DNA of 64,000 nt from Allobosea sp. 117 (GCF_000702305.1 NZ_JNLC01000011.1:186001-250000), one strand, 5' to 3'. Positions 33,975 to 44,101 are shown, numbered from the stretch's first letter. Numbers and translations are program-made. Notes: a model not told the origin generated them from the sequence alone.

Positions 33975-34659
33975 CGCCGCCCGGCACATAGTCCACGGCG
34001 CGAGGGAATCCGCCTTCGGGCACGCCGTCAAGGCAGGCTTCCGCCAGCTCCATGAAGGCGCGCGCCCGGTGCGAGAGGCCGGTGCCCTCGGGCGGCAGGC
34101 CGTGCTTCTCGGCCGCGCTCATCTCGCCGAAGGTGCGGTCATAGCCGTCGGGCTGGAACATCGGGTCGTAGCCGAAGCCGTCCGGCCCGCGCGGCGGCCA
34201 TACCAGCGTGCCCTCGACCACGCCCTCGAAATCCTCGACATGGCCGTCCGGCCAGGCGAGGCAGAGCGCGGAGATGAAATAGGCGCGGCGCTGGTCGGGG
34301 TCGGTCGCGCCCGCCTCGCGCAGCTTCTCCTCGACCTTGGCCATGGCGGCGCCGAAATCCTTCTCCGGTCCCGCCCAGCGGGCGGTGAGCAACCCCGGCT
34401 CGCCGCCCAACGCCTCGACGCAGAGGCCGGAATCATCGGCGAAGGCCGGCAGGGCGCTCGCCTTGGCGGCGGCGGAGGCCTTGATGCGGGCGTTCTCGGC
34501 GAAGGTCAGCCCGGTCTCCTCCGGCTCGGAAAGGCCGAGATCGCCGGCCGAGACCGCCTCGACGCCATAGGGCGAGAGCAGCCAGGCCATCTCCTCCAGC
34601 TTGCCGGGATTGTGGGTGGCGATGACCACCTTGCCGGTGAGGCGGCGATGGCTCTCCAT
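33958..34659 (-). CDS. rdgB: RdgB/HAM1 non-canonical purine NTP pyrophosphatase
   Basis: RdgB hydrolyses ITP, dITP and XTP to keep deaminated purines out of nucleic acids. The 233-residue protein has [18 protein letters not shown], the SG-L family segment [44 protein letters not shown] (metal-binding DDSGL) and [15 protein letters not shown], then HRARAF. ATG 34659 leaves one base between the rph stop and this start, so it is coupled to rph. hemW overlaps its end. Confidence 0.95.
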   Translation of the reverse strand: MESHRRLTGKVVIATHNPGKLEEMAWLLSPYGVEAVSAGDLGLSEPEETGLTFAENARIKASAAAKASALPAFADDSGLCVEALGGEPGLLTARWAGPEKDFGAAMAKVEEKLREAGATDPDQRRAYFISALCLAWPDGHVEDFEGVVEGTLVWPPRGPDGFGYDPMFQPDGYDRTFGEMSAAEKHGLPPEGTGLSHRARAFMELAEACLDGVPEGGFPRAVDYVPGGDDSDS

Positions 34660-34660
34660 C

Positions 34661-35374
34661 TCAGGCCACCGCCATCTTCTGCAGGTCGACGAGGCGGGAG
34701 ATGCCCTTGCGGGCGAGCCCGAGCATGGCGCCGAACTCCTCCTCACTGAACGGGTTCTTCTCGGCGGTGCCCTGCAGCTCGACGAAGCCGCCGGCGCCGG
34801 TCATCACGAAATTGATGTCGGTCTCCGCCTGCGAATCCTCGGCATAGTCGAGATCGAGGCGCGGCTCGCCCTCGACGATGCCGCAGGAGACGGCGGCGAC
34901 GTTGTCACGCAGCGGAATGGTCGGGATCATGCCGCGCGCCTTCATCCAGGCGAGGCAGTCGTGCAGCGCCACCCAGGCGCCGGTGACCGAGGCGGTGCGG
35001 GTGCCGCCATCGGCCTGGATGACGTCGCAGTCGATGGTGATCTGGCGTTCGCCGAGCTTTTCCAGATCGACGATGGTGCGCAGCGAACGCCCGATCAGGC
35101 GCTGGATCTCCTGGGTGCGGCCGGAGGGCTTGCCGGCGGTGACCTCGCGGCGGGTGCGCTCATGGGTGGCGCGCGGCAGCATGCCGTATTCGGCGGTGAC
35201 CCAACCGCGGCCCTGCCCCTTCAGCCAAGGCGGCAGGCGCTCCTCCAGCGTCGCGGCGACGAGCACGTGGGTCTCGCCGAACTTCACGAGGCAGGAGCCT
35301 TCCGCGTGGCGCAGCACGCCGCGCTCGAAGCTGACGGCGCGCATCTCGTCGGCGGCGCGGCGGGAAGGACGCAT
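34661..35374 (-). CDS. rph: Ribonuclease PH
   Basis: RNase PH is a hexameric phosphorolytic 3'-to-5' exoribonuclease that trims tRNA precursors. The 237-residue protein has [85 protein letters not shown], and [21 protein letters not shown], the complete family pattern. ATG 35374 gives the standard start MRPS; upstream in-frame codons are not conserved. First gene of rph-rdgB-hemW and divergent to hrcA, an arrangement conserved in alphaproteobacteria. Confidence 0.97.
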   Translation of the reverse strand: MRPSRRAADEMRAVSFERGVLRHAEGSCLVKFGETHVLVAATLEERLPPWLKGQGRGWVTAEYGMLPRATHERTRREVTAGKPSGRTQEIQRLIGRSLRTIVDLEKLGERQITIDCDVIQADGGTRTASVTGAWVALHDCLAWMKARGMIPTIPLRDNVAAVSCGIVEGEPRLDLDYAEDSQAETDINFVMTGAGGFVELQGTAEKNPFSEEEFGAMLGLARKGISRLVDLQKMAVA

Positions 35375-35463
35375 GGCTGGCACTCCGTTGATCGGGGCGT
35401 CCTTGTACGAGCGTGATGAGGGATGCCGCAAGGGCCGGGTCGCGGGCGAAACGCGCGGCACGC

Positions 35464-35494
35464 TTGAACCCGCCGCGCGATGTCCGAATATAGT
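35464..35494 (+). promoter_or_regulatory. Candidate hrcA promoter
   Basis: TTGAAC (35464-35469) and TATAGT (35489-35494) with a 19-base spacer, about 60 bases before the hrcA start. The spacer is long for sigma-70, so this is only a candidate. No CIRCE palindrome (TTAGCACTC-N9-GAGTGCTAA) was seen between rph and hrcA. Confidence 0.3.
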
Positions 35495-35553
35495 GTGACG
35501 AGACCGATCGTACCGACCATCAATCCGACCGACTGACCGGATACCGACCGTCC

Positions 35554-36654
35554 ATGGCCCTCGACCCCCTGCTCGCCGCCCGCGCCCCGGAACTCGCCCG
35601 CCTCGACGAGCGCTCGCGCGAAATCTTCCGGCAGATCGTCGAGACTTATCTGGCGACCGGCGAGCCTGCCGGCTCGCGCAATATTTCGCGCCTGATTCCC
35701 ATGACCCTGTCGCCGGCCTCGGTGCGCAACGTGATGGCCGACCTGGAGGCTGCGGGGCTGATCTTCGCGCCCCATACCAGCGCCGGACGGCTGCCGACCG
35801 AGCGGGGCTTGCGCTTCTTCGTCGACGCGCTCCTGGAGATCGGCGACATCGCCGAGGACGAGCGCAACGCCATCGAGGCGCAGGTGCGCGCCGCAGCCCG
35901 CGGAAAGACCGTGGACGGCGTGCTGGCGGAGGCCTCGGCGCTGCTCTCCGGCCTGTCGCGCGGCGCCGGCGTCGTGACCACCACCAAGACCGACAAGCGC
36001 CTGAAGCACATAGAGTTCGTGCCGCTCGACCCGAGCCGGGCGCTGCTCATCCTGGTGGCCGATGACGGCGAGGTTGAGAACCGGCTGGTGCCGCTGCCGC
36101 CCGGATTGCCCTCCTCGGCGCTGGTCGAGGCGACGAATTTCCTCAATGCGCGCGTGGTCGGGCGTTCGCTGGCGGAGCTGCGCGGCGAGGTGGAGAAGAC
36201 GCTGGCGGCGCGGCGCGCCGAGCTCGACGAGATCACCGCGCGCGTGGTCGAGACGGGGCTGGTAAGCTGGTCCGGCGGCGACATGGCGGAGCGGCGGCTG
36301 ATCGTGCGCGGGCAGGCCAAGCTCTTGCACGATCTGCGCGCGATCGAGGATCTCGATCGCATCCGGCGCCTGTTCGACGACCTTGAATCCAAACAGGAAG
36401 TGGTCGATTTGCTGGGCCGGGCCGAGGAGGCGCAGGCGCTGCGCATCTTCATCGGCTCGGAGAACAACCTGTTCTCCATGTCGGGCTCCTCGACCATCGT
36501 CGCGCCCTATCGCGACGGCCAGGGACGGGTGGTCGGCGTGCTCGGCGTCATCGGCCCGACGCGGCTGAACTATGCGCGCATCGTGCCGATGGTCGACTTC
36601 ACCGCCCGCGTTGTCAGCCGCGTGCTGGGTGGGCCGGGCGCCGATGCGGCTTGA
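35554..36654 (+). CDS. hrcA: Heat-inducible transcription repressor HrcA
   Basis: HrcA binds CIRCE elements and represses groESL-type chaperone genes; GroEL keeps it active. 366 residues. An N-terminal winged helix has [69 protein letters not shown]. The C-terminal GAF-like dimer domain ends in [45 protein letters not shown]. All are family marks. It precedes grpE by 87 bases, and the two are probably co-transcribed. The genes it would control (groESL) are outside the window. Confidence 0.96.
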   Translation: MALDPLLAARAPELARLDERSREIFRQIVETYLATGEPAGSRNISRLIPMTLSPASVRNVMADLEAAGLIFAPHTSAGRLPTERGLRFFVDALLEIGDIAEDERNAIEAQVRAAARGKTVDGVLAEASALLSGLSRGAGVVTTTKTDKRLKHIEFVPLDPSRALLILVADDGEVENRLVPLPPGLPSSALVEATNFLNARVVGRSLAELRGEVEKTLAARRAELDEITARVVETGLVSWSGGDMAERRLIVRGQAKLLHDLRAIEDLDRIRRLFDDLESKQEVVDLLGRAEEAQALRIFIGSENNLFSMSGSSTIVAPYRDGQGRVVGVLGVIGPTRLNYARIVPMVDFTARVVSRVLGGPGADAA

Positions 36655-36741
36655 TTTTTCGACCTTACGGACCGATATGCCGGGGCAAAGGACGGGTGCC
36701 CCATGGCGCCGGTCACAGTGTGATCCCTGAATGAGGACGTG

Positions 36742-37377
36742 ATGAGCGAAGACAACCGCAAGCGGGCGGACGAAAACGACGCTGCCGCTCATGCGCCGCA
36801 GGCGAGCGAGCCGGCTGCGCAGGCCGGCGCCGTCGATGCCGAGGACACCATCGCCGTCCAGCTCGCCGCCGAGAAGGAGCGGCTCGAAGCCGAGGTGGCG
36901 AGCCTGAAGGACAAGTTCCTGCGCGCCTTCGCCGAGGCCGACAATGTGCGGCGCCGCGCCGAGCGCGAAGTGGCCGATGCCAAGGTGTACGGCATCACCA
37001 ATTTCGCCCGCGACGTGCTGAACGTCGCCGACGATTTCGAGCGCGCGCTCGGCACCATCGACGCCGAGGCCCGCGCCAAAGCCGAGGGCACGCTCAAGAC
37101 GCTGCTGGAGGGCATCGACCTCACCGCCCGCGCGCTGACCCAGACGCTGGGCAAGCACGGCGTCGCGCGCATCGAGGCGGAAGGCGCCAAGTTCGATCCG
37201 AACCTGCATCAGGCGATGTTCGAGGTGCCGGACGCCAAGGTGCCGGCCGGCACGGTGGTGCAGGTGGTGCAGCCCGGCTACACGATCGGCGGGCGGGTGC
37301 TGCGCCCGGCCCTCGTCGGCATCTCCAAGGGCGGCCCGAAGGTGGCGCCGACCGAGGCAGCCGCCAATCCGAACTGA
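36742..37377 (+). CDS. grpE: Nucleotide exchange factor GrpE
   Basis: GrpE releases ADP from DnaK. The 211-residue protein has an Ala/Glu-rich disordered start, a long coiled coil (LAAEKERLEAEVASLKDKFLRAFAEADNVRRRAERE) and the C-terminal beta domain with GVARIEAEGAKFDPNLHQAMFEVPD, VVQVVQPGYTIGGRVLRPALVGIS. ATG 36742 is preferred with GAGGA just upstream; GTG 36739 would lie too close to that site. It follows hrcA and is ended by a nested hairpin terminator. dnaK itself is not in the window. Confidence 0.96.
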   Translation: MSEDNRKRADENDAAAHAPQASEPAAQAGAVDAEDTIAVQLAAEKERLEAEVASLKDKFLRAFAEADNVRRRAEREVADAKVYGITNFARDVLNVADDFERALGTIDAEARAKAEGTLKTLLEGIDLTARALTQTLGKHGVARIEAEGAKFDPNLHQAMFEVPDAKVPAGTVVQVVQPGYTIGGRVLRPALVGISKGGPKVAPTEAAANPN

Positions 37378-37380
37378 GCG

Positions 37381-37438
37381 CCGGAAACAACCGCCGGAAG
37401 GATACGGCCGGGCATGTCCCGGCCGTTTTCGTTTCCGG
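37381..37438 (+). terminator. Nested terminator after grpE
   Basis: An inner perfect stem CGGCCGGG/CCCGGCCG (37405-37425, loop CATGT) is followed by TTTTCGTTT. An outer perfect eight-base-pair stem CCGGAAAC (37381-37388) with GTTTCCGG (37431-37438) encloses it. The GGCCGGG-CATGT-CCCGGCC core also follows rho (58933). Confidence 0.85.
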
Positions 37439-37447
37439 CTCCGGAGG

Positions 37448-38389
37448 TCAGCGCATCTCCACGCCGTCGCGCATCGCCCTGAGCTCGGCGAAATGCGAAT
37501 CGAACGCGTCGGCCGGGACCACGCCGACGATGCGCACGAAGCTGGTCCGCCCGAAGCGCAGCCATTGCGCCACCTTCATCGGCTTGCCGGTCTTGAGGTC
37601 GGTGCCGTTGGCGATCAGCTCGAAGCCGGGCTGGCCGCCGACGCGCAGCGGGCCGCCGCGCTCGATCTTCATCTCGCGCACGCCCGGCACCGAGGAGATG
37701 GCGCGCTTGGCGATGCTCTCGCGCTCGTCGTCGCGCACCTCGCCCGGCGCGAGGATGACGATGAAATAGGGCTGGTCGGTGCCCTCGATCACGTCGGACG
37801 GACCCTTGGTCATCATCAATGCCGTGGAGCCGAGCACCTTCAGCACGCGGTAGCCTTCCGCCTCGGTGACGCGGAAGGGCAGCTTGGCGAGCAGCTCCTC
37901 ATTCGAGGGCGGCGCGCGGAACACCACGCTTTCCAGCGATTTCTCGATCGCGGCGTCGGAATAGCGGGCGGACGCCTCCTCCGGCATCTGGGCGGTGACG
38001 AGCCCGGTCGACTGCTTGCCGCCGGCGACGAAGATCCACTTCTTGATCGCACCCGCGCCGACGGTCTGGAACCCGGCGAGGAGGAGGCCCTTGCTGCCGT
38101 CCGACAGGGTGACGTCGCGCCGCTTCTCGATCGTCACGCCCTTCTCCGCCAGGCTCTCATTGGTGAGGCCGGCCGTGATCTGCCCGTAGGCCGCCGCCGG
38201 CATCTCGACGATGAGGATGGACGCCTTGGCCTCGCGATCCTCGAAGCCGCGGACGGCCGGGCTTTCGCCCATGCCCGGCGGCGGCGTCATGCCGACCGTG
38301 CCGTCGCCCGGGAACACCGGGTCGGCCACGGCGGGAGCCGCTGCCAGAAGGGAGAGGGCGACGAGAAGGGCGGAAAGAGGCCGGCGCAT
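37448..38389 (-). CDS. Exported protein of unknown function, possibly two PsbP/DcrB-like lobes
   Basis: 313 residues. The N-terminus MRRPLSALLVALSLLAAAPAVA is a clear signal peptide; the mature protein is periplasmic. I do not recognise the family. The first part (PGDGTVGMTPPPGM...SILIVEMP...GLLLAGFQTVGAGAIKKWIFVAGGKQSTGLVTAQ) and the second (FIVILAPGEV...GQPGFELIANGTDLKTGKPMKVAQWLRFGRTSFVRIVG) have a similar order of strands, so two tandem PsbP/DcrB-like lobes are possible. ATG 38389 has AAGGAA upstream; farther upstream starts are unconserved. It is convergent with grpE. Confidence 0.7.
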   Translation of the reverse strand: MRRPLSALLVALSLLAAAPAVADPVFPGDGTVGMTPPPGMGESPAVRGFEDREAKASILIVEMPAAAYGQITAGLTNESLAEKGVTIEKRRDVTLSDGSKGLLLAGFQTVGAGAIKKWIFVAGGKQSTGLVTAQMPEEASARYSDAAIEKSLESVVFRAPPSNEELLAKLPFRVTEAEGYRVLKVLGSTALMMTKGPSDVIEGTDQPYFIVILAPGEVRDDERESIAKRAISSVPGVREMKIERGGPLRVGGQPGFELIANGTDLKTGKPMKVAQWLRFGRTSFVRIVGVVPADAFDSHFAELRAMRDGVEMR

Positions 38390-38579
38390 GACGTTTCCTT
38401 GCATATCAACGCTCATCGCGCCGCATCGCGGCGGAAATATGGACGCAATTCTCAAATTTCTTCAATATTTCCAGATGCTTGGCAAGATCCCTCATCGCCA
38501 TGCCCAACAAATGTCCGAGACGTGATCGCGGACGGCGGGGCTGCCGCCCGCAGCCCGTCTGATCTTCCGCCTGGCGCCT

Positions 38580-38834
38580 CTATGCGGAGCGCCGCGCGAT
38601 CGCCCCGTAGACGAACAGCACGATGACCGCGCCCACGACCGCGCCGACCAGCCCGGCACCCTGGTCGGGGCCGTACCATCCAAGAGCCTGCCCGAGGAAT
38701 GTCGCGACGAATGCGCCGACGATGCCGAGGATGGTCGTCAGGACGAAACCCGAGGGCTCATTGTCCCCTGGCATCAGGAACTTGGCGATGATGCCGGCGA
38801 TGAAGCCGATGATGATCGTCCAGATGAAACCCAT
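38580..38834 (-). CDS. GlsB/YeaQ/YmgE-family small membrane protein
   Basis: An 84-residue protein with three hydrophobic helices: MGFIWTIIIGFIAGIIAKFLMPG, GFVLTTILGIVGAFVATFLGQALGW and GLVGAVVGAVIVLFVYGAIA. The GIIAKFLMPG and TTILGIVGAFVATFLG motifs define the transglycosylase-associated GlsB/YeaQ/YmgE family, usually stress-induced inner-membrane proteins of unknown mechanism. It is divergent from the YidB-like gene. Confidence 0.9.
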   Translation of the reverse strand: MGFIWTIIIGFIAGIIAKFLMPGDNEPSGFVLTTILGIVGAFVATFLGQALGWYGPDQGAGLVGAVVGAVIVLFVYGAIARRSA

Positions 38835-38918
38835 GTCACAATCTCCGCCTAAATCAGCAGTGTGAGGAACCGGTTCGACGCGGTACGGTTCTTTTACCTC
38901 AAGCGAGGAGGATCAGTG

Positions 38919-39416
38919 ATGAACAATCGCACCTTTCCATCGATGACGGCGCTTCTCGCCCTGCTGGCCATCGCCGGCTACCAGAACCGCGACAAGATTT
39001 CGGAGATGCTCCGCGGCGCCACCCAGCCCGGTCAGCCGGGCGAGCCCTCGGCGCCCGAGGACGGAAATTCCGCCGCCAATTCCGGCGGGAGCGGCGGCTT
39101 GGGCGGGCTGCTGGGCAGCCTCGGCGGCCTGTTCGGCGGCGCCTCGACCGGTGGTTCCCTGCAGGACGGGCTGTCCGAGCTGGTCGATCGCTTCCGCCAG
39201 AACGGCCACGGAGAGACCGCGGATTCGTGGGTCAAGACCGGCCCGAACCAGCAGATCGACGACCAAAGCCTCGAACACGCGCTCGGCCCGGACGTGCTGG
39301 AGACGCTCGCGGAGAAAACCGGCCTGTCGCGGGAAGAATTGCTGGCGCGGCTGTCCCGGGAGCTGCCGCAGGCCGTGGACTCCTACACGCCGGAAGGCCG
39401 GCTGGGCACGACCTGA
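38919..39416 (+). CDS. YidB/DUF937-family protein
   Basis: 165 residues. A hydrophobic start ([20 protein letters not shown]) is followed by a Gly/Ser/Asn-rich linker ([19 protein letters not shown]) and a C-terminal DUF937 domain with [73 protein letters not shown]. This is the YidB pattern (G-x-G-d-x-x-x-S-W-v-g-x-G-x-N), whose function is unknown. ATG 38919 has an excellent GAGGAGGA ribosome site, so the upstream ATG at 38862 is rejected. Confidence 0.85.
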   Translation: MNNRTFPSMTALLALLAIAGYQNRDKISEMLRGATQPGQPGEPSAPEDGNSAANSGGSGGLGGLLGSLGGLFGGASTGGSLQDGLSELVDRFRQNGHGETADSWVKTGPNQQIDDQSLEHALGPDVLETLAEKTGLSREELLARLSRELPQAVDSYTPEGRLGTT

Positions 39417-39434
39417 CGCCCTGTCGGCGGACGA

Positions 39435-40055
39435 TCAGCCCGGATGAACCCTGCGTAGAGTGAGGTTGATCCGCCCGCCCTGCTTCAGCAGCGTCGAACT
39501 GCCGGGAATCACCCGGTCGACACCATGGAAGGCGAGGCGGCTCGGCCCCGACAGCAGCAGCGCGTCGCCTGAGGCGAGACGGATGGAACGGGTGGGATCG
39601 CCGCGCTCGCGTCCGCCGATGCGGAACACCGCGGTGTCGCCGAGCGAGAGGGAGAGCACCGGCGCGGCGAACTCCTCCTCGTCGCGATCCTGATGCAGGC
39701 CCATGCGGGCGCCCTCACCATACCAGTTGATCAGGCAGGCCTCGGGCTGCAGCGCCGTGCCGGCGAGGTCCCGCCAGGCGGCGAGCAGGCGCTCCGGGAA
39801 GGCGGGCCACGGCTGGCCCGTCTCCGGATGCGTCGGCTGATAGCGATAGCCCGCCTCGTCCGACACCCAGCCGAGCGGGCCGCAATTCGACATGCGCACA
39901 GAGAAGGGCTTGCCGGTCTTCGGCATGCGGGGCGTGAAGAGCGGCGCCTGCGCCAGCAGGTCGCGCAGCTCGGCGACGAGCTGCTCCTGCGCGGCGCGGT
40001 CGAGATAGCCCTGCCACCACAGGCAGCCCGGAGCGATCTCGACCGGGGCCGCCAT
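39435..40055 (-). CDS. alkB: AlkB-family alpha-ketoglutarate-dependent dioxygenase
   Basis: AlkB removes methyl lesions (1-methyladenine, 3-methylcytosine) from DNA and RNA using Fe(II) and 2-oxoglutarate. The 206-residue protein has MSNCGPLGWVSDEAGYRY, the substrate lid, CLINWYGEGARMGLHQDRDE with the iron-binding His-x-Asp, the second His in LAFHGVDRV, and the 2-oxoglutarate-binding R-x5-R in GRINLTLRR. ATG 40055 is used; GTG 40067 overlapping the coaA stop by four bases is an alternative that would couple the two genes. It is convergent with the YidB-like gene. Confidence 0.92.
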   Translation of the reverse strand: MAAPVEIAPGCLWWQGYLDRAAQEQLVAELRDLLAQAPLFTPRMPKTGKPFSVRMSNCGPLGWVSDEAGYRYQPTHPETGQPWPAFPERLLAAWRDLAGTALQPEACLINWYGEGARMGLHQDRDEEEFAAPVLSLSLGDTAVFRIGGRERGDPTRSIRLASGDALLLSGPSRLAFHGVDRVIPGSSTLLKQGGRINLTLRRVHPG

Positions 40056-40063
40056 CGCGTCCG

Positions 40064-41023
40064 TCACAGCTTGCGCAGCGCGACCGCCTCGACCTGATGG
40101 TCGCCGCCCTTGCGCAGGATGAGATCGGCCCGCTGGCGGGTGGGCAGGATGTTCTCGCGCAGGTTCGCGAGGTTGATGCCGCGCCAGATCGCCCTGGCGG
40201 TGGCGTCCGCCTCGGCGTCGGTGATGTTCGAGTAGCGGTGGAAATAGGCGCCCGGATCGCGGAAGGCGGTCTCGCGCAGGCGCATGAAGCGCTCGACATA
40301 CCACCGCTCCAATATGCTCTCGTCGGCGTCGATGTAGATCTTGAAGTCGAAGAAATCCGAGACGAAGGGAATGCCCTTGCCGTCCTTCGGCGGGCGGCTG
40401 GTCTGCAGCACGTTCAGCCCTTCGACGATGAGGATATCCGGCCGGTCGACCTCGGTCGTCTCGTTCGGCATCACGTCGTAGTGGAAATGGCTGTAGAGCG
40501 GCGCACGGACCGGATGGTGGCCGGCCTTGATGTCGGTGAGGAAGTGCAGCAGCGCCGGCAGGTCGTAGCTCTCCGGGAAGCCCTTGCGCTGCATCAGCCC
40601 CTCGCGCTCCAGCACGGCGTTGGGCAGCAGGAAGCCGTCAGTGGTGATGAGCGCCACCTTCGGCGTGTTGGGCCAGCGCGCCAGCAGCGCCTGCAGCACG
40701 CGGGAGGTGGTCGATTTGCCCACCGCGACCGAACCGGCGACGCCGATGATGTAGGGCATCTTGCCGTCGCGCTCGGGGCCGAGGAATTTCTCCATGGCGC
40801 GGAACAGCTTCTGCGTCGCGCCGACATAGATGGAGAGCAGGCGCGAGAGCGGCAGGTAGATCTCCTCGACCTCGGCGATGGACAGCCGGTCGTTCAGGCC
40901 CTGCAGCCGGGCGATCTCGTCGCTCTTCAGCGTCTGCGGGGTATCGGCGCGCAACGACGCCCATTCGGTGCGGGTGAAATTGCGGTAGGGCGAGAGCGAT
41001 GCACTGTCGATCTTCAGGTCCAT
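40064..41023 (-). CDS. coaA: Pantothenate kinase, type I
   Basis: CoaA phosphorylates pantothenate, the first and regulated step of coenzyme A synthesis. The 319-residue protein has [13 protein letters not shown] at the N-terminus, the P-loop [73 protein letters not shown] and [25 protein letters not shown], all type I marks. ATG 41023 has GAAGGG upstream. It follows hisE by 59 bases; the his-coaA link is conserved in this order. Confidence 0.96.
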   Translation of the reverse strand: MDLKIDSASLSPYRNFTRTEWASLRADTPQTLKSDEIARLQGLNDRLSIAEVEEIYLPLSRLLSIYVGATQKLFRAMEKFLGPERDGKMPYIIGVAGSVAVGKSTTSRVLQALLARWPNTPKVALITTDGFLLPNAVLEREGLMQRKGFPESYDLPALLHFLTDIKAGHHPVRAPLYSHFHYDVMPNETTEVDRPDILIVEGLNVLQTSRPPKDGKGIPFVSDFFDFKIYIDADESILERWYVERFMRLRETAFRDPGAYFHRYSNITDAEADATARAIWRGINLANLRENILPTRQRADLILRKGGDHQVEAVALRKL

Positions 41024-41082
41024 GAACGCCCTTCCCCCTGTCGCGTCGCGGGTCCAGCGGCTGTGCTTCTGCGTCACGGGCG

Positions 41083-41418
41083 TCAGGCGCCGGAGCGCGA
41101 CGCCTTCTCCTCCAGGCCGGACTGGGCGGTGCGGCGCGCCAGCTCGGCATAGACGTCGTCGATCGCGATGTGGCGCACCTCCAAGAGAACGGCAAGATGG
41201 TAGAGGAGATCGGCGGCCTCCGAAACGACCGCCTTGTCGTCGCTGCCGACCGCCGCCAGCGCCGTCTCCACCGCCTCCTCGCCGAGCTTCTGGGCGCATT
41301 TGGCGACGCCCTTGTCGATCAGCGTGCGGGTGTAGGACGGCTTGCCGCCGCCCTTCGCCCGCTCGGCCACCAGTGCGGCGAGGTCTTCCAGCGTAACGCG
41401 CGCGGGTTTCTTGGCCAT
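41083..41418 (-). CDS. hisE: Phosphoribosyl-ATP pyrophosphatase
   Basis: HisE splits PRATP to PRAMP in histidine synthesis. The 111-residue MazG-like helical protein has [44 protein letters not shown] and [19 protein letters not shown], where the Glu/Asp residues of GEEAVE and EAADLLYH bind Mg. ATG 41418 has GAGGA upstream. It follows hisF by ten bases. hisI, normally separate in this group, is not seen here. Confidence 0.95.
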   Translation of the reverse strand: MAKKPARVTLEDLAALVAERAKGGGKPSYTRTLIDKGVAKCAQKLGEEAVETALAAVGSDDKAVVSEAADLLYHLAVLLEVRHIAIDDVYAELARRTAQSGLEEKASRSGA

Positions 41419-41428
41419 TGCCGGTTCC

Positions 41429-42217
41429 TCAGGCGAGCCGGACCGGCAGGCCGGCTTCGGCGAGCCGCCGCTTGGCCTCGCCAATGGTGAAGGTGCCGAA
41501 ATGGAAGATCGAGGCGGCGAGCACCGCCGAGGCGCGCCCCTCGGCGATACCATCGACCAGATGATCGAGGGTGCCGACGCCGCCCGACGCGATCACCGGC
41601 ACCGGCACGGCGTCGGAGACGGCGCGGGTCAGCGCGATGTCGAAGCCCTCGCCGGTGCCGTCACGATCCATAGAGGTCAGCAGGATCTCGCCGGCGCCGC
41701 GCTCGGTGACCTCGCGCGCATAGTCGATGGCGTCGATGCCGGTGCGGTTGCGCCCGCCATGGGTGAAGATCTCCCAGCGCGGCGCCTCGCCCGGCGCCGA
41801 GACGCGCTTGGCGTCGATGGCGACGACGATGCACTGCTCGCCGAACTTTTCCGCGGCCTCGCGCACGAAATCGCGCCGGTTCACTGCCGCCGTGTTGATC
41901 GAGACCTTGTCGGCGCCGGCATTCAGCAGGGCGCGGATGTCCTCCACCGTGCGCACGCCGCCGCCGACGGTGAGCGGCATGAAGCACTGCTCGGCGGTGC
42001 GGCTCACCACGTCGATCAGCGTGCCGCGCGCCTCGTGGCTCGCCGTGATGTCGAGGAAGCACAGCTCGTCGGCGCCGGCGGCGTCATAGGCTTTGGCCGC
42101 CTCCACCGGATCGCCGGCGTCGCGCAGGTCGACGAACTTCACACCCTTGACGACACGGCCGTCCTTGACGTCGAGACAGGGAATGACGCGCACCTTCAGC
42201 ATGGAATCCCCGCTCAT
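41429..42217 (-). CDS. hisF: Imidazole glycerol phosphate synthase, cyclase subunit
   Basis: HisF is the TIM-barrel cyclase that uses ammonia from HisH to form IGP and AICAR. Marks: [31 protein letters not shown] (catalytic Asp), [40 protein letters not shown] (second catalytic Asp), [22 protein letters not shown] and [16 protein letters not shown] 42217 overlaps the hisA stop by four bases (ATGA); an ATG at 42202 with GCGGGGA upstream is an equally good start. Length is about 262 residues. Confidence 0.96.
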   Translation of the reverse strand: MSGDSMLKVRVIPCLDVKDGRVVKGVKFVDLRDAGDPVEAAKAYDAAGADELCFLDITASHEARGTLIDVVSRTAEQCFMPLTVGGGVRTVEDIRALLNAGADKVSINTAAVNRRDFVREAAEKFGEQCIVVAIDAKRVSAPGEAPRWEIFTHGGRNRTGIDAIDYAREVTERGAGEILLTSMDRDGTGEGFDIALTRAVSDAVPVPVIASGGVGTLDHLVDGIAEGRASAVLAASIFHFGTFTIGEAKRRLAEAGLPVRLA

Positions 42218-42948
42218 AGCGGCAGCCCGGCGAGCAAGGCGAGCGCCCGGCGCGCGTCGAGCCGCCCGTCATAGAGTGCGCGGCCGGTGATGGCGCCTTC
42301 GAGCCTGGCGGCACGCGGTTCCATCAGCGCCCGCACATCGTCGAGCGAGGCGAGGCCGCCGGAGGCGATGACCGGGACCGAGATGCCCTCGGCGAGCGCG
42401 ATGGTGGCGTCGAGGTTGAGGCCTTTCAGCAGGCCGTCGCGGTCGATGTCGGTGTAGATGATGGCGGCGACGCCGGCATCCTCGAAGCGCCGGGCGAGAT
42501 CGAGCGCGTCGAGGTCCGAGGTCTCCGCCCAGCCCTCCACCGCCACGCGCCCGCCCTTGGCGTCGAGCCCGACCGCGACACGGCCGGGGAAACGGCGCGC
42601 CGCGTCCTTCACGAAGGCGGGGTCGCGCACGGCGGCGGTACCGAGGATGACGCGGGTGACGCCCTTGGCGAGCCAGCCCTCGACGGTCGCGATGTCGCGG
42701 ATGCCGCCGCCGAGCTGCACCGGCATGGTGACCGCCTCGAGGATGCGCTCCACCGCATAGGCGTTCACCGGCTTGCCGGCGAAGGCGCCGTCGAGATCGA
42801 CGATATGCAGGTAGCGGAAGCCCTGGTTCTCGAACTCGGCCGCCTGCTGCGCGGGATCGTGGTTGAACACGGTGGCGCGGTTCATGTCGCCCTGCTGCAG
42901 GCGTACGCAGAGACCTTCCTTGAGGTCGATGGCGGGAAACAGGATCAC
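42214..42948 (-). CDS. hisA: ProFAR isomerase (phosphoribosylformimino-AICAR-phosphate isomerase)
   Basis: HisA converts ProFAR to PRFAR in histidine synthesis. The 244-residue TIM barrel has [21 protein letters not shown] with catalytic Asp, [75 protein letters not shown] and [16 protein letters not shown]. Start GTG 42948 overlaps the hisH stop by four bases (GTGA), and hisF overlaps its own stop, so the HisH-HisA-HisF proteins are translated as a coupled set. Confidence 0.96.
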   Translation of the reverse strand: MILFPAIDLKEGLCVRLQQGDMNRATVFNHDPAQQAAEFENQGFRYLHIVDLDGAFAGKPVNAYAVERILEAVTMPVQLGGGIRDIATVEGWLAKGVTRVILGTAAVRDPAFVKDAARRFPGRVAVGLDAKGGRVAVEGWAETSDLDALDLARRFEDAGVAAIIYTDIDRDGLLKGLNLDATIALAEGISVPVIASGGLASLDDVRALMEPRAARLEGAITGRALYDGRLDARRALALLAGLPL

Positions 42949-43595
42949 GGCGTCCACGTCAGGAAATTGGCGAGAAGGGCGAGGCCGAGGCGCTGGCTCT
43001 TCTCGGGATGGAACTGGGTGCCGGCGAGGTTGTCGCGCGCCACCATGGCGGTGACCGGCGCGCCATAGTCGCTCACCGCCACGACGTCGGCCTCCGCCGC
43101 CGCTGCGAGGTGGTAGGAATGCACGAAATAGGCGTCGAGCCCATCCGGACCTGTCGGTATGCCGGCGAGCAGGGGATGATCGCGCCGCGTCTCCAGCGAG
43201 TTCCAGCCCATATGCGGGATCTTGAGATCGGGATCGGCCGGGGCGAGCTTGACCACGTCGCCGGCGATCCAGCCGAGCCCCTCGGTCACGCCATGTTCGA
43301 GACCGCGCTCGGCCATGAGCTGCAGGCCGACGCAGATGCCGAGGAAGGGCCGTCCCTTGCCGCGCACGACTTCCGTCAGCGCGTCGACCATGCCGGGCAC
43401 GGCATCGAGGCCGCGACGGCAATCGGCATAGGCGCCGACGCCGGGCAGCACGATGCGGTCCGCACCGCGCACGGCTTCGGGGTCGTCGGTGACGAGGATG
43501 GTCGCGCCGGTGCCGCCCTCGCGGGCGGCCCGCTCCAGCGCCTTGCCGGCCGAGTGCAGATTGCCGGAGCCGTAGTCGATCAGCGCCACCTTCAT
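42945..43595 (-). CDS. hisH: Imidazole glycerol phosphate synthase, glutaminase subunit
   Basis: HisH supplies ammonia from glutamine to HisF. The 216-residue class I glutamine amidotransferase has [22 protein letters not shown], the oxyanion strand [11 protein letters not shown], the nucleophile segment [18 protein letters not shown] (Cys in GICVG), HMGWN and the catalytic His/Glu in [21 protein letters not shown]. Start overlaps the DUF2628 stop by four bases (ATGA). Complete triad present. Confidence 0.96.
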   Translation of the reverse strand: MKVALIDYGSGNLHSAGKALERAAREGGTGATILVTDDPEAVRGADRIVLPGVGAYADCRRGLDAVPGMVDALTEVVRGKGRPFLGICVGLQLMAERGLEHGVTEGLGWIAGDVVKLAPADPDLKIPHMGWNSLETRRDHPLLAGIPTGPDGLDAYFVHSYHLAAAAEADVVAVSDYGAPVTAMVARDNLAGTQFHPEKSQRLGLALLANFLTWTP

Positions 43596-44101
43596 CGGCC
43601 GGCCTCCGGAAACAGCCCGATCACCGAATTTGCCGGCGGCCGGGCGACATAGCCCGGCGGAGGCTCGGCCGGACGCGTGGCGGCGGCGGCGACGGCCGGC
43701 GCAGGGCGCCCGCCGGCCTCGAGCCAGCTCTCGAAGAAGCGCCGCTCGGCCGCCTCGCGGTTCGGCGCCACCACCACCCCGATCTCCTCATGGCCGCGCG
43801 CGGAAAGCTTGCGGCGGCGCAGGGCGGAGAGCTCGAAGGCGACGAACAGGTTCGGCAGCAGCAGGAGCAGGTTCTCGGCGTCGCCGAGATCGAGATTGGC
43901 GATGACGAGCAGGATCAGCACCTGCGCGAGGACATAGAGGACGAGCGCCAGCCATAGCCGGTGCGCGATGAGCACCAGCGGCGCGAACAGGATCGCGCTC
44001 CACGCCGTCGCCTCGCGCACGAAGACGATGCGCTCGGCCCATCGGCCGCGCGTGCTGTCCGTCATCCCGTCATCCGGCTGGAAGACCGTCCAGACCGCCA
44101 T
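43592..44101 (-). CDS. DUF2628 domain membrane protein inside the his cluster
   Basis: 169 residues. [46 protein letters not shown] is the DUF2628 pattern, giving two or three helices in the inner membrane; the C-terminus is Pro/Ala-rich. It sits between hisB and hisH, overlapping hisH by four bases. Related bacteria keep a DUF2628 gene at this place, but no role in histidine synthesis is known. ATG 44101 has AAGGA seven bases upstream. Confidence 0.82.
   Translation of the reverse strand: MAVWTVFQPDDGMTDSTRGRWAERIVFVREATAWSAILFAPLVLIAHRLWLALVLYVLAQVLILLVIANLDLGDAENLLLLLPNLFVAFELSALRRRKLSARGHEEIGVVVAPNREAAERRFFESWLEAGGRPAPAVAAAATRPAEPPPGYVARPPANSVIGLFPEAGR

Noticed and set aside
35375-35553. 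CIRCE element upstream of hrcA
   Set aside because: No TTAGCACTC-N9-GAGTGCTAA-like dyad is present in the rph/hrcA gap; HrcA targets are probably elsewhere.
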